A DNA stretch of 54,366 bases from Photobacterium phosphoreum. GTDB lineage: Bacteria; Pseudomonadota; Gammaproteobacteria; Enterobacterales; Vibrionaceae. A model generated the notes under the pieces. The model searched no databases, was not told the DNA's origin, and saw only the letters and a program-made list of their open reading frames with translations. Location: positions 475,435-529,800 of the forward strand of contig NZ_MSCQ01000001.1 of the NCBI RefSeq assembly GCF_002954725.1, read 5' to 3'. Both the position numbers and the translations under genes were made by a program. This document shows positions 27,101 through 36,595 of the stretch, piece by piece (position 1 is the first letter of the stretch; the number at the start of each line of letters is the position of its first letter).

Positions 27101-30100
27101 AATTAACTGAACTTTGCTTACGCCGTCCGGTGTTGTGCACCGTATTATGGCTCATTCCCGTTTTTATTGGGTTGCTGTTTTGTCAAAAATTACCGTGGCG
27201 TTATACACCACAAATTAGTCAATCAAAAATACAAATATCAGTACATGATAGTGCGCTTGCTGCGCAAAATATGATGACTGAAGTGTTGATTCCAATTCAA
27301 AATGCCATTGCTGGTACGGAAGGAATTCGCCATTTATCAGCAACAGCGCGTCAAGGTCGCGGTAGTATTATTATTGATGTTGCAACCAGTATTGATGACA
27401 GTGGAATCGATACTTTGGTGAGTGAGATCCATAATGATATTGGTAATATAGAAAGTCAGTTACCTGATGATATTTCTCCGCGAGTGTCTAAATCGGATGA
27501 TCAGGGCATGCCCGCGATGCTGATTGGTTTAACGCCAGGGCCGCATCAAGCAGAATATGAGTTTCATCAATATGGCATTGATACGTTGTTGCCACAGTTA
27601 GAGCAATTACCCGCTGCTGGGGCAGTGAGTGTGGCGCCAAGTGCTGGTCAATCGGTATTGATCACTCTAAACCCAGATAAAGTGCAATATTACGGTTTAA
27701 CATTAAATAATGTCATGAATAAGATCTCGGATGTTGACAGCATAACCGCGTTGAGTGGTCAAACATCGGGTTCACAAAGCCAATATCAGTTGGTATCAAC
27801 AGGTGCGATTGCAAATTTAGATGAGATTAAAAATACCATTGTTGCAACGTATGCTCAGCAACCGATTCGGTTATCGCAAGTCGCAACGGTTACGATAGGT
27901 ACGCCAAGCAGTCAACTTGAGGTTAAGCCCCTCATTGATTTTTCAAACAAGAGTGCGATGTTGTTCGTGCTTAATCCACAATATACCGCAACAGCAAATC
28001 CGTTAGTATTATCACAACAAGTACATCAATTACTTGATTCAACAACCTTGCCTAGTGGTATGAAGGCGACGGTTTTATTGGATAAATCGACCTTTATTGT
28101 GACTTCACTCAATGATGTTTATTTTGCGATTGGGTTAGCGGTATTGCTGGTGGCTGGTGTGATCTGGTTATTTTTAGGTAATCTGCGGATTGCACTGATC
28201 CCGATTGTGACTATCCCTGTGTGTCTATCATGTTCGTTTATTATTCTTAAACTGGCAGGGTTTAGTATTAACTCTTTGACCTTATTGGCAATGCTATTAG
28301 CAGTAGGGCTAGTGGTTGATGATGCGATAGTGGTGGTTGAGAATGTGCATCGTCAATTACGGCATCATTCATCCGTACGTAAAGCGACAGTCATTGCTTG
28401 TCGTCAAATTGGATTTGCGATTATTGCGACCACATTAACATTAGCGGCGGTTTATATTCCTGTCGGGTTAGTCGATGGAATTACGGGGCAGTTATTCCAA
28501 CAATTTGCTTTCACATTGGCAGGAACCGTGATTATTTCGGGGGTGGTAGCATTAACCTTATCCCCGATGATGTGCAGTAAAATGATGAATCATAAACCCG
28601 CAGGTCGGTTTGAAGTGTGGATAAATGATCAACTGACTCGCCTTGCTGTCGCCTATCAGAGGGTGCTAGCGGTAACCATTGATTACCGTAAAACCACATT
28701 AATGATGATGGTGATTATTTTAGCCAGCAGTTATTGGCCGTTTATGCAAACACCATCAGAAATGTTACCAAGTGAAGATTCTGGGCAAATTTTCTTATTC
28801 CAACCTTTAGTGGGTAGCAGTGATGATGCCAGTGAGCAGAAAATGATTGATAATATGAATCAGCAACTGCATCAAATCCCGGATATTGAACATGTAGCAA
28901 TTTTAACCAGTAGTGATTTTATTCGTGGTTTTGTGACCTTAAAACCATGGGATCAGCGTAAGTTATCAGCTCTTAAAATTAGTGAAATGATCAATGCACG
29001 TTTAAAAATTGGCGGCAATATGGTCTTTACTGGCGTGATCCCTGCTATTGATACTGGCGGTGGTCGACGTGGGAACAGTGGCGGTATTGATATTAACGTT
29101 AGTAGTAATGTTGATGAGCAAACATTGGCACAAGAAATGACAGAAGTTACCCATAAGATCCAGCAATCACCGTTGTTTGATCATGCGAGAAGTGCACTCA
29201 AGTTCGACCAGAATCAATTTAGTATTCATATTAATCGCGTATTAGCGTCGCAATATGGTGTCTCGCTATATAATATTCAGCAAGTGTTGAAACTGGCAAT
29301 GAGTGGTAAATCATTCAGTAATGACATGAGCTACCAAGGCACTAATTACCCATTGCATCTGCAATTACAATCTATATACACGCTAACCCCTGATGCGATA
29401 AAACAGCTGATGATTAGCAATAATAAAGGCATATTAGTCCCGTTATCTGAGCTTATCACGATTAAAAATCAACTTGGCCCGCGTTCACTTGAACAATATG
29501 ATCGTGCTACATCTGCTTCATTATCGATTAGATTAGCGGATGGTGTCAGCATGGGGCAGGGGATTAAAGCATTAAATCAGCTATTACCAACATTACTTCC
29601 TGCTAATGCCCGTTATAGTTATGTTGATGGGGCTAAGCAATATTTGGATGCTAATCATCAAATGCTATTTGTGTTTGTGGCAGCGTTAGTGTTTATTTAT
29701 ATGGTGCTGAGTGCGCAGTTTGAAAGCGTAGTTGATGCATTGGTGGTAATGCTGTCATTACCGATTACGTTGTCAGTGGCATTGTGGGCATTATATTACA
29801 GTGATTACAGTCTCAATGTGTATTCACAAATCGGGTTAGTCACTCTGATTGGTTTGATCTGTAAACATGGGATTTTGATCACTGAGTTTGCCAATGAATT
29901 GCAGGCACAAGGTTACTCAGCGCGTGAGGCTATTTTAGAAGCAACCAAAACCCGTTTAAGACCGATATTAATGACCTCACTGACGATGATTTTAGGAACC
30001 TTACCTTTGTTATGTGAATCAGGTCCTGGCGCTAATGCAATGGGATCGTTAGGGGTGATTATTATCGCAGGGATGGCATTAGGGATTGTCGATCCGTTAT

Positions 30101-30180
30101 TTGTGGTGCCGAGTGTGTATTTAATGGTGCAAAAATTAAAGCGTACCAAGCCGACAGTATCCGCTACTGGTGTCGATTAA
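27097..30180 (+). CDS. RND-family (HAE-1) multidrug efflux permease
   Basis: A 1027-aa proton-driven inner-membrane exporter with twelve transmembrane segments and two large periplasmic loops (about 30-335 and 560-860). The essential TM4 acidic pair is Asp408-Asp409 in LLAVGLVVDDAIVVVEN, and the TM10 Lys is in GLICKHGILITEFANEL. The N-terminal LCLRRPVLCTVLW and the PxxTSLTMILGTLPL motif near the end are also typical. It pairs with the overlapping adaptor gene, like VexGH/AcrAB-type systems of vibrios. No TolC-type gene and no TetR or two-component regulator is adjacent. Substrates cannot be read from sequence. Confidence 0.94.
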   Translation: MKLTELCLRRPVLCTVLWLIPVFIGLLFCQKLPWRYTPQISQSKIQISVHDSALAAQNMMTEVLIPIQNAIAGTEGIRHLSATARQGRGSIIIDVATSIDDSGIDTLVSEIHNDIGNIESQLPDDISPRVSKSDDQGMPAMLIGLTPGPHQAEYEFHQYGIDTLLPQLEQLPAAGAVSVAPSAGQSVLITLNPDKVQYYGLTLNNVMNKISDVDSITALSGQTSGSQSQYQLVSTGAIANLDEIKNTIVATYAQQPIRLSQVATVTIGTPSSQLEVKPLIDFSNKSAMLFVLNPQYTATANPLVLSQQVHQLLDSTTLPSGMKATVLLDKSTFIVTSLNDVYFAIGLAVLLVAGVIWLFLGNLRIALIPIVTIPVCLSCSFIILKLAGFSINSLTLLAMLLAVGLVVDDAIVVVENVHRQLRHHSSVRKATVIACRQIGFAIIATTLTLAAVYIPVGLVDGITGQLFQQFAFTLAGTVIISGVVALTLSPMMCSKMMNHKPAGRFEVWINDQLTRLAVAYQRVLAVTIDYRKTTLMMMVIILASSYWPFMQTPSEMLPSEDSGQIFLFQPLVGSSDDASEQKMIDNMNQQLHQIPDIEHVAILTSSDFIRGFVTLKPWDQRKLSALKISEMINARLKIGGNMVFTGVIPAIDTGGGRRGNSGGIDINVSSNVDEQTLAQEMTEVTHKIQQSPLFDHARSALKFDQNQFSIHINRVLASQYGVSLYNIQQVLKLAMSGKSFSNDMSYQGTNYPLHLQLQSIYTLTPDAIKQLMISNNKGILVPLSELITIKNQLGPRSLEQYDRATSASLSIRLADGVSMGQGIKALNQLLPTLLPANARYSYVDGAKQYLDANHQMLFVFVAALVFIYMVLSAQFESVVDALVVMLSLPITLSVALWALYYSDYSLNVYSQIGLVTLIGLICKHGILITEFANELQAQGYSAREAILEATKTRLRPILMTSLTMILGTLPLLCESGPGANAMGSLGVIIIAGMALGIVDPLFVVPSVYLMVQKLKRTKPTVSATGVD

Positions 30181-30638
30181 AGTGGGTATTACCACTGCTG
30201 TAGATTAGCAGCAGTGGTTTTAATACTGTTATTGTGAGCATTGATATAAGTGTTAATACTATCATTGTATCCAAAACCAACTAGACTCTAAGCATAACTA
30301 TGGCTGTTGTTAGTCGATCTGTTGGCATTGATTGAGGTACGTAAAAGAATTATGCAAGAAAAGGCTAATTTGTGGTATTGCTAGCGGTTTTATACTTTTT
30401 TTTAAAATAAACTTTGCTGCGAATTAACGTTTTTATATTGCTAGACAAATAGTTACAATTAGTTGCTTAAAAATCAATCTAGCAGTGCTTTATTTTTGTT
30501 GTTGAAAACGGCAGAATGAGCATACATTTGAGCTCTGTCGCCTATTTGAACTAATTTTTGATAAAAGATATAGCAGTTTATCGAGTAGGTGGTAAGGTCT
30601 CACCGCATTCCGAATTCTTAAAGTAAAAGGTTACAAAT
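30181..30638. promoter_or_regulatory. Gap between RND operon and membrane-protein gene, with a candidate promoter
   Basis: After the RND terminator the gap is A+T-rich and non-coding. A plausible sigma-70 promoter is TTGAAC (30546-30551), 17-bp spacer, TATAGC (30569-30574), which would give a 5' leader of about 57 bases before the gene at 30639. The leader holds GGTG...CACC (30590-30606), a weak stem. No RNA gene recognised. Confidence 0.35.
30189..30223 (+). terminator. Terminator of the RND operon
   Basis: 10-bp perfect stem ACCACTGCTG/CAGCAGTGGT (30191-30200 with 30209-30218) around TAGATTAG, followed by TTTAAT. Confidence 0.7.
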
Positions 30639-31133
30639 ATGTCTGATGTACCAATGTCTGTTGCAAACGTTGCCGCTGTCGCCCAGCCCGTTGCTGAATC
30701 TTCAGGTTCTATCTGGGGTTATGTTGCAGCAGGTAGTGTAGCGTTATTGGTGTTAGCGGGTATCTTCGCTTACCGCAAAATAAATCAACCAGCATTTGTT
30801 ATTAAGCAGGTTCGTAAGAAAAACCTCAAAGAAATGCAAAAACAGGGTACAGAGAACTCTGAGTTTATGGTTGATATGGATCGCTTACTTGATTCTATTC
30901 TGCGCTATACAACTGAAAATAAAAAGAAAGGTTCAGATGTAGTAACATTGCTTAAGCCATTGAACGATAAAGAGCGTATTAAAACGCCACGTGATATGTA
31001 TCAATCAATGATCTTCATTGCTAAAGACGTAAATGACACTGCACTTGCTAAAGATCTTCAAAATAAGTCAAAGCAAGTAAAATCAAGTTCAGCATTGATG
31101 GCTGGCCTGTTAAAGCGTGCAGGCATTAACTAA
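30639..31133 (+). CDS. Single-pass membrane protein of unknown function
   Basis: A 164-aa protein. The N-terminal 24 residues are Ala/Val/Pro-rich without a signal peptide, followed by one transmembrane helix (about 25-45, WGYVAAGSVALLVLAGIFAY). The cytoplasmic part, about 115 residues, is Lys-rich and helical, with VDMDRLLDSILRYTTENKKKGSDVV and AKDLQNKSKQVKSSSALMAGLLKRAGI. AAAGG lies eight bases before the ATG and a strong terminator follows, so it is a well-defined single gene. I do not recognise the family. Confidence 0.8.
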   Translation: MSDVPMSVANVAAVAQPVAESSGSIWGYVAAGSVALLVLAGIFAYRKINQPAFVIKQVRKKNLKEMQKQGTENSEFMVDMDRLLDSILRYTTENKKKGSDVVTLLKPLNDKERIKTPRDMYQSMIFIAKDVNDTALAKDLQNKSKQVKSSSALMAGLLKRAGIN

Positions 31134-31161
31134 TTTATTTTTAAGATAATACCGACATTCT

Positions 31162-31189
31162 AAAGGCTGAATATATTCAGCCTTTTTTT
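31162..31189 (+). terminator. Strong Rho-independent terminator
   Basis: 10-bp stem AAAGGCTGAA/TTCAGCCTTT (31162-31171 with 31176-31185), loop TATA, and a run of seven T. It ends the gene at 30639-31133. Confidence 0.88.
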
Positions 31190-31206
31190 ATACCTGTTAA
31201 TTGTGA

Positions 31207-31383
31207 TTATGATGGTTGTGGTTGAAGTTTTTTTGCAAAATCACGACGAACAATATCGAGTGCCGACAATACAGTGTGAGGATCGATAGCGTTATCTTCT
31301 AACAGGCAGATGAGATCAACGGCTAATTTAACCTCGGCTGGTGCATTGTCTAATGGTGATGCTGGGACGTTACTGTTACTCAT
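31207..31383 (-). CDS. rsmS: RsmS/YbaM-family small regulatory protein (DUF2496)
   Basis: A 58-residue protein reading [18 protein letters not shown] at the start, then [35 protein letters not shown] and QPQPS. It lines up well with E. coli YbaM ([21 protein letters not shown] ... LRALDIVKRDYEKKL). RsmS in Pectobacterium/Erwinia modulates secondary metabolism and virulence; the mechanism is unclear. It follows priC on the same strand by 63 bp, the same pairing as priC-ybaM in E. coli. Confidence 0.88.
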   Translation of the reverse strand: MSNSNVPASPLDNAPAEVKLAVDLICLLEDNAIDPHTVLSALDIVRRDFAKKLQPQPS

Positions 31384-31446
31384 CAATCAATCTCAAGTTA
31401 GGTGTTATTTAAGTGTAGCGTGATAAAAATTAGTGCTGGCCGTAAA

Positions 31447-31998
31447 TTACCCTTTTCGTTCTCGACGATTAATTTCATTTTCAAGTTGAATCAAAGCGGC
31501 TTGGCAACGATTAATACGACCTTCTAATGCCAGAATTTCTTTTTGTGCTTGTTGTTGCTCAAACTGAGAATTACAACGATTAAATATTGCTTCTTTATCA
31601 CGCAGCATAGACTTTAAGCGCCGTTCCCACTCTTTATGTTTATTAAGGTCTTGATAGATATCATTGATTGAACGTTGCCAACGAACTGCTTGTTTTGGTT
31701 CGTTTTTACGAATTTTTTGGGTGGCAAATTCACGCTGAATAGCATGTATTTGAGCGATTAATTTTTCACACACATGCTGGGTTCGTTCAGGTAATAGCTT
31801 TCCAGCTTGCTGTTCTTTTTGTAGGGCTACCAGTTCTTGTGCTACTTCTGCTACACAAGGTGTCAGCAATTTACTGTGATTACGGAATAATTGTTGATCA
31901 AATAATGGTCGTTGCGCTTCTCCTCGTATACGGTCTGTTTCTGCCGCTTGATGTTGTAACTGCTCAATGAGCTCTTGTAGTCGAGAAAGATCAATCAT
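31447..31998 (-). CDS. priC: Primosomal replication protein PriC
   Basis: A 183-aa, almost wholly helical, highly charged protein that reloads DnaB at stalled forks. Typical PriC features are the N-terminal LQELIEQLQHQAAE, RPLFDQQLFRNHSKLLTPCVAEVAQEL, the central WERRLKSMLRDKE and C-terminal ALEGRINRCQAALIQLENEINRRER (compare EAYEARLARCRHALEKIENRLARL in E. coli). It lies between a TSUP permease gene and rsmS, all on the minus strand, probably one transcript with dinG. Confidence 0.88.
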   Translation of the reverse strand: MIDLSRLQELIEQLQHQAAETDRIRGEAQRPLFDQQLFRNHSKLLTPCVAEVAQELVALQKEQQAGKLLPERTQHVCEKLIAQIHAIQREFATQKIRKNEPKQAVRWQRSINDIYQDLNKHKEWERRLKSMLRDKEAIFNRCNSQFEQQQAQKEILALEGRINRCQAALIQLENEINRRERKG

Positions 31999-32022
31999 TG
32001 CAATACCTATAAATGGCGATTA

Positions 32023-32796
32023 TTAAAACCAAGCTTGCCAAGCCAACTTAGCTGCAAGAATAAAGACCACGGTAATAAAAACGGGACGAATAAATTTAGC
32101 ACCGAAATGGATGGCTGAATGTGCCCCTAGATAAGCACCTACCATTAAACATCCTCCCATTGTTAAGCCTAATGCAATATTCACATGGCCTAAAATAATA
32201 AAAGTGATTAACGAAGTAATATTGCTGGTGAAATTCATCGCTTTGGCTAAGCCACAAGCGCGTAGCATGTCTAATCGATACAGCACTAAACTTGAGACCG
32301 TCCAAAATGCGCCTGTACCAGGGCCTGCCAAACCATCATAAAATCCTAAGCTGCAACCTTGTAGCCACTGTTTATATTTGAAGGTTTTCGTTACCGCAGG
32401 AAGTTGGGTTTGATCTGGATTGGGATGAGGATGCCATAAGCTATAGATTGCAACAGCAAAAATCACCAGAGGCAGGGCTTTTTCTAACCAAGCTCCGCTA
32501 ATGAGGTTAACGATAAGGGTGCCAATAATTGCCCCGATAAAGGTCGCAATAAAAGATGCTCGCCAAAACTGAGGCTTAAATAATTGTTTCTTATAATAGG
32601 TCCATGCGGCTGTTGATGAAGCAAAACTGGCGGCGAGTTTGTTAGTTCCAAGCGCAATGTGAGGCGGAAGGCCAAGGGAGAGCAATGCGGGGACGGTAAG
32701 CATACCACCACCGCCTGCTACTGCATCAATAAAGCCTGCGGCTAATGCAACAAGACCAAGTATCAATAAGCTACTTGGCTCTATCATATCAATCAT
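32023..32796 (-). CDS. TSUP (TauE/SafE, YfcA-like) membrane permease
   Basis: A 257-aa inner-membrane protein with seven or eight hydrophobic segments. AAGFIDAVAGGGGMLTVPALLSLGLPPHIALGTNKLAA (about 18-55) and GFYDGLAGPGTGAFW (about 151-165) are the two family repeats and match E. coli YfcA closely. TSUP members export or import sulfite, sulfonates or related sulfur compounds, but for YfcA-type proteins the substrate is not settled. It sits 29 bp after dinG on the same strand, so co-transcription is likely though no functional tie is apparent. Confidence 0.87.
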   Translation of the reverse strand: MIDMIEPSSLLILGLVALAAGFIDAVAGGGGMLTVPALLSLGLPPHIALGTNKLAASFASSTAAWTYYKKQLFKPQFWRASFIATFIGAIIGTLIVNLISGAWLEKALPLVIFAVAIYSLWHPHPNPDQTQLPAVTKTFKYKQWLQGCSLGFYDGLAGPGTGAFWTVSSLVLYRLDMLRACGLAKAMNFTSNITSLITFIILGHVNIALGLTMGGCLMVGAYLGAHSAIHFGAKFIRPVFITVVFILAAKLAWQAWF

Positions 32797-32825
32797 TTCA
32801 ATGCTTTTTATTATGGTTAAGATGA

Positions 32826-34910
32826 TTAGTTGTATTCAATGACGCGTTTAAAAGGAGGCAAAGAATCCAGCAGTGCCTTTCCATAACGACGATTGATAAT
32901 ACGACGATCTAAAATGACCACTCTACCAGAATCACGTTCTTTACGCAGCAGACGACCAACCGATTGAATCAGTTTTTTGCTGGCTTCAGGAACAGAAATT
33001 TGTAAGAAAGGATTTCCGCCACGGCTTTCAATATATTCTGCATGCGCTTCTTCAACGGGTGATGTTGGCACTGCAAATGGAATTTTGGTGATAATTAGAT
33101 TTGTTAATAAATCACCGGGTAAATCAAGTCCCTCTGAAAAACTGCCAGTACCAAATAAAATACTTGGCAGACCGTTTTTACAATTGTCTTTATGTTTTTT
33201 TAGGGTTTCATTACGTGATTCTTCACCTTGAACCAGTAATTGCCATTTATTTTTCTTTGCCAGAGGGCGCAGTGCCTCTGCCACTTTGTTCATCTGCCAA
33301 TAAGACGAAAATAGTACTAGACTCGCAGTTTCACCTTCAAGATATTCAGGTAATACTTCGATCAGTAAGTCAGTAAATTGCTCTGCTTGTGGCTCTAGTT
33401 TTAAGGCTGGGATCACTAAACGAGCATTATTTTGGTAATCAAACGGTGATGCCAGTGCAAGAAAGCGTGTACCTTCGGTTTCAGACTCTGAGATCCCCGA
33501 TTGACGACAAAAGAAGGTGAATTTATTTAATGCGCGTAATGTTGCAGAAACTAAAATAGCCCCTGCTGCGCGACTCCATAGCAATTGATCGAGACGATAG
33601 CCCACTTCTAATGGTGACACTTCAATAATGTAATCATTCTCACGTTCAGGACTTTTTTCTATCCAGCGTGCAAGTGGAGCCCCTTTTTTATGGTTTGGTT
33701 GTGCCATCAATGACCAAACTTTCTCTAAATTTTCAATACGTTGTAGGTAAAAACCGATTTCAGTAAGTGCTTGCTCACCTAAGCGTGGAATAATGATGTT
33801 TTCTTTGGTGCGCTCAGAGATAAGATCTTGAATTTTACCGAGTGATTGTAACGCTTTCTTACTGGCTTCTTTACAGCCTTTGGCTTCTTCTTCAAGCCAT
33901 TGTGGTAATTCACCATGCTCAAAGCGATAGATACCATCTTTATTGAATTTGCCTGAATCAATATTATTGGCAATTTGATTTAAGGTCGGTACTAAGTGCT
34001 GAATACTGTCTTGAATGGCATTTTGGAACCGATTGGCTTTTTGATAGTCGGCTAATTCCGCAAACTTAGACACAATCTGATTGAGCTTTTCAAGCCAGGT
34101 TGCCGCCCCTTTTAGGCTTGAAGCTGCTGATGAAAAGTCACGTGCAACTTGTGGTAAATGATGCGCTTCATCAATCACATAAATAGTTTGTTCAGGTTCA
34201 GGTAAAATTACCCCGCCGCCTAATTCAATGTCAGCCATTAATAACGCATGGTTGGCCACAATCACATCTGCTTTATCTAGGTGTTCACGCGCTTTAGCAA
34301 ATGGACAGCTACGATGTTTTGGCATGCCAGCATGACAGCTGTGTTTATCTGCCATGATTTGTTGCCACACTTTATCAGGAACAGTAGTGGGCCAACTGTC
34401 GCGATCACCATCCCATTTGTTTTGTTCTGTGGCTTTTAACATGCGCTTGAGTAAATCGAGGTCAGATTTTTTTGGTTTCTCTTCCCACATACCCAGCTGT
34501 AACTCACTGTCAGTTGAACAACTGGCTTCTAATTTGTGGTTACAGCAATAGCGTTGACGACCTTTAGCCAGAATAAAGCTAAATTCCCGCGGAAAAATTT
34601 GATTAAACAAAGGTAAATCTTTGGTGATTAACTGTTCTTGAAGTGCCACCGTCGCGGTAGAAATCAATAGTTTTTTATTATTGAACAGTGCAAAAGGGAT
34701 CCCGCCTATTAAATAGGCAAGCGATTTACCGATCCCCGTTCCCGCCTCTGCCACAAGAATACGATTTTTTTTGTGGTATTCACCCGCAAGTGTTTTGGCT
34801 ATTTCTGCGACTAAATAATTTTGCGCGCGGCGTGGAATAAAGTTATCCAGTTGATGACCAAGGTTGGTGTAGCACTGTTTGATATCGCTTTTTATGGTGT
34901 TGTGCAGCAT
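32826..34910 (-). CDS. dinG: ATP-dependent DNA helicase DinG
   Basis: XPD-like 5'-3' DNA helicase that resolves R-loops and other obstacles. Walker A EAGTGIGKS (55-63), DEAH (247-250) and the C-terminal QSVGRLLRKERDSGRV are clear. The Fe-S region has Cys122-Cys123 (RYCC), Cys192 and Cys202; the extra mid-cluster Cys of E. coli DinG (Cys199) has no counterpart, while an additional neighbour Cys is present. I use the second ATG (34910, MLHNTIKSD). The upstream ATG at 34943 overlaps an extended -10 element, so it would not be in the mRNA. Length 694 aa. First gene of the dinG-TSUP-priC-rsmS run. Confidence 0.9.
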   Translation of the reverse strand: MLHNTIKSDIKQCYTNLGHQLDNFIPRRAQNYLVAEIAKTLAGEYHKKNRILVAEAGTGIGKSLAYLIGGIPFALFNNKKLLISTATVALQEQLITKDLPLFNQIFPREFSFILAKGRQRYCCNHKLEASCSTDSELQLGMWEEKPKKSDLDLLKRMLKATEQNKWDGDRDSWPTTVPDKVWQQIMADKHSCHAGMPKHRSCPFAKAREHLDKADVIVANHALLMADIELGGGVILPEPEQTIYVIDEAHHLPQVARDFSSAASSLKGAATWLEKLNQIVSKFAELADYQKANRFQNAIQDSIQHLVPTLNQIANNIDSGKFNKDGIYRFEHGELPQWLEEEAKGCKEASKKALQSLGKIQDLISERTKENIIIPRLGEQALTEIGFYLQRIENLEKVWSLMAQPNHKKGAPLARWIEKSPERENDYIIEVSPLEVGYRLDQLLWSRAAGAILVSATLRALNKFTFFCRQSGISESETEGTRFLALASPFDYQNNARLVIPALKLEPQAEQFTDLLIEVLPEYLEGETASLVLFSSYWQMNKVAEALRPLAKKNKWQLLVQGEESRNETLKKHKDNCKNGLPSILFGTGSFSEGLDLPGDLLTNLIITKIPFAVPTSPVEEAHAEYIESRGGNPFLQISVPEASKKLIQSVGRLLRKERDSGRVVILDRRIINRRYGKALLDSLPPFKRVIEYN

Positions 34911-35446
34911 GGTTGAAACTTCATAAGGACCGGGGAAATGCATTATAGCATGAAGCGCTAAATGTGAGCGGTAACAAAATTTTCGCTATTTATATTTGAA
35001 AATGACGGGTAGCTCACGGTTTTTTACTTTGGTTACATTTGCTTTGTAAGGGTTGTCTTTATGCAAACTAAAATTTTGCAAATGATGATAAGAAGTGGTT
35101 TTTTATTCTGATTTATAGGTGTTTTTAGGTTGATTGATAATGCAATACACAGTTATTTACATCTGTTAATCTAATGTTAATTGCATTTTTTTACTTAATT
35201 TATTGTGATTAATATCTAACTATTCTTATCTAACTTATTGTTTTTGTGATGTGTTTTATGTTTTTTTATATTTAATTTAGGTTATTTGACAAAAATATTG
35301 AACTTCTGTCAGGATGTGAGCCATAGATTACTTCCCCTTGATATTTTAGTGTTTTGTTTTTTAACAAGGCGCATCTCGAAGGGAATATAAGGACAGGGAA
35401 TCTCAGGATTGAGATTTACAACAATAAGAAAGGCAGTGGACATATC
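34911..35446. promoter_or_regulatory. Promoter and leader region of the porin gene
   Basis: Very T/A-rich spacer, a composition favoured by ToxR and H-NS. A TTGACA hexamer is at 35286-35291, but no matching -10 stands out. The probable 5' leader contains a small hairpin AATCTCA-GGAT-TGAGATT (35399-35416), about 30 bases before the porin ATG. No small gene with good signals seen. Confidence 0.35.
34942..34950 (-). promoter_or_regulatory. Extended -10 promoter for dinG
   Basis: On the minus strand TGCTATAAT, a perfect TGn-TATAAT extended -10 element, ends 31 bases before the chosen dinG ATG. No good -35 hexamer is seen, as is usual for extended -10 promoters. No LexA box (CTGT-N8-ACAG) was noticed. 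Confidence 0.6.
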
Positions 35447-36436
35447 ATGAAAAAATCTCTATTAGCGTTAGCCGTTTTAACTGCAGCTGGTTCTGCAAAT
35501 GCTGGCATCAACCTTTATGATGCAAATGGCGTTAAAGTTGATCTTTCTGGTGCGGTTGAAGTACAACTTTATGATGATTTTGAAAAGCACGGCGATTCAA
35601 CTATTCGTTTAGATGATGGTGATCTAGCACTTAACGCAACGGTTGCTGTGTCTGAGAACCTAAACGTTGTTTCTGGTACTGCATTCAAATATGAAAGCCG
35701 TGATCTACAGAACTACGAGCTATGGGCTGGTTTTTCTGGTGACTTCGGTACACTAACTTTTGGTCGTCAACTTCTAGTTTCTGATGATTCAGGCATCGGT
35801 AAAGACTACGAGCTAGGTGCAGGTCAAATTGATTTTGCACAAACTGAAGGCGACCGTGTTGCTAAGTACGTTTACGATAACGGTACTTTCTACACTGCTG
35901 TTTCTCATGAAATGGATACTAATCACAGCACAACAATCACTGATGGTCGTGTTGGTTTCCGTACTGGCGGTCTAGATATTCGTGCATACGGTTATGACGG
36001 TAAGCGTATTGGCCTTAAAGGTTTAGTTGAAAATGGCGAGCTAGCTGACGGTACACCAATCATTATTCCTGGTAAAGCTGGCGAAAATATTCGTGGTTAT
36101 AACCTAGAAGCACAATATGCGATGGGTGCTATCAACCTAGCAGCATCTTTTGGCCAAGTTGAATACAAAGATGCTGGTACTAAAGTAACCGATAAGAAGA
36201 TTGATCTGTATGAAATCAACGGTTCATACACTATCGACAAAACAACAATGGCGCTTGGCTATGTTCGTGGCGAAGATAAAATTGCTCACGGTAACGTAAT
36301 CAACAACGTATACGCAAACGTAACTCAACAATTACACAGCAATGTACGTGCATATGTTGAACTTGGTTACGCTGACGATAAGAAAGATACTTTAGAAGAT
36401 TTCGGTTACGTTGCTGGTCTAGAAGTTAAATTCTAA
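35447..36436 (+). CDS. General porin of the OmpU/OmpL/OmpH type
   Basis: A 329-aa outer-membrane trimeric porin. I start it at ATG 35447 (MKKSLLALAVLTAAGSANA, a clean signal peptide cut before GINLYD); an upstream in-frame start at 35354 would prefix a non-signal segment. Gram-negative porin marks: the N-terminal strand NGVKVDLSGAVEVQLYDD, LWAGFSGDFGTLTFGRQ, and the final GYVAGLEVKF ending in Phe for BAM recognition. Leu is written mostly CTA/CTT and Arg CGT, unlike the TTA-rich neighbours, suggesting very high expression. In Photobacterium profundum such porins are ToxR-controlled. A terminator follows at 36462-36487. Confidence 0.92.
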   Translation: MKKSLLALAVLTAAGSANAGINLYDANGVKVDLSGAVEVQLYDDFEKHGDSTIRLDDGDLALNATVAVSENLNVVSGTAFKYESRDLQNYELWAGFSGDFGTLTFGRQLLVSDDSGIGKDYELGAGQIDFAQTEGDRVAKYVYDNGTFYTAVSHEMDTNHSTTITDGRVGFRTGGLDIRAYGYDGKRIGLKGLVENGELADGTPIIIPGKAGENIRGYNLEAQYAMGAINLAASFGQVEYKDAGTKVTDKKIDLYEINGSYTIDKTTMALGYVRGEDKIAHGNVINNVYANVTQQLHSNVRAYVELGYADDKKDTLEDFGYVAGLEVKF

Positions 36437-36461
36437 TCAAGCCATAACGTAATGATTGATA

Positions 36462-36487
36462 AGGCCGCCTTTATTGGCGGCTTTTTG
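36462..36487 (+). terminator. Terminator of the porin gene
   Basis: GCCGCC (36464-36469) pairs with GGCGGC (36476-36481) around TTTATT, followed by TTTTT. Confidence 0.88.
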
Positions 36488-36595
36488 CTATTTTCCAATT
36501 ATGTGGGTAATTATTGTTATCACGCGAATTAAGCAGTAGTGATAACAATGATCAGCCAATAAAAATTAGAAATATATTAGACATATTAAGGATCA

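Noticed and set aside
35354..35446. Longer porin start
   Set aside because: It would put 31 polar residues before a perfect signal peptide; ATG 35447 is the natural start.
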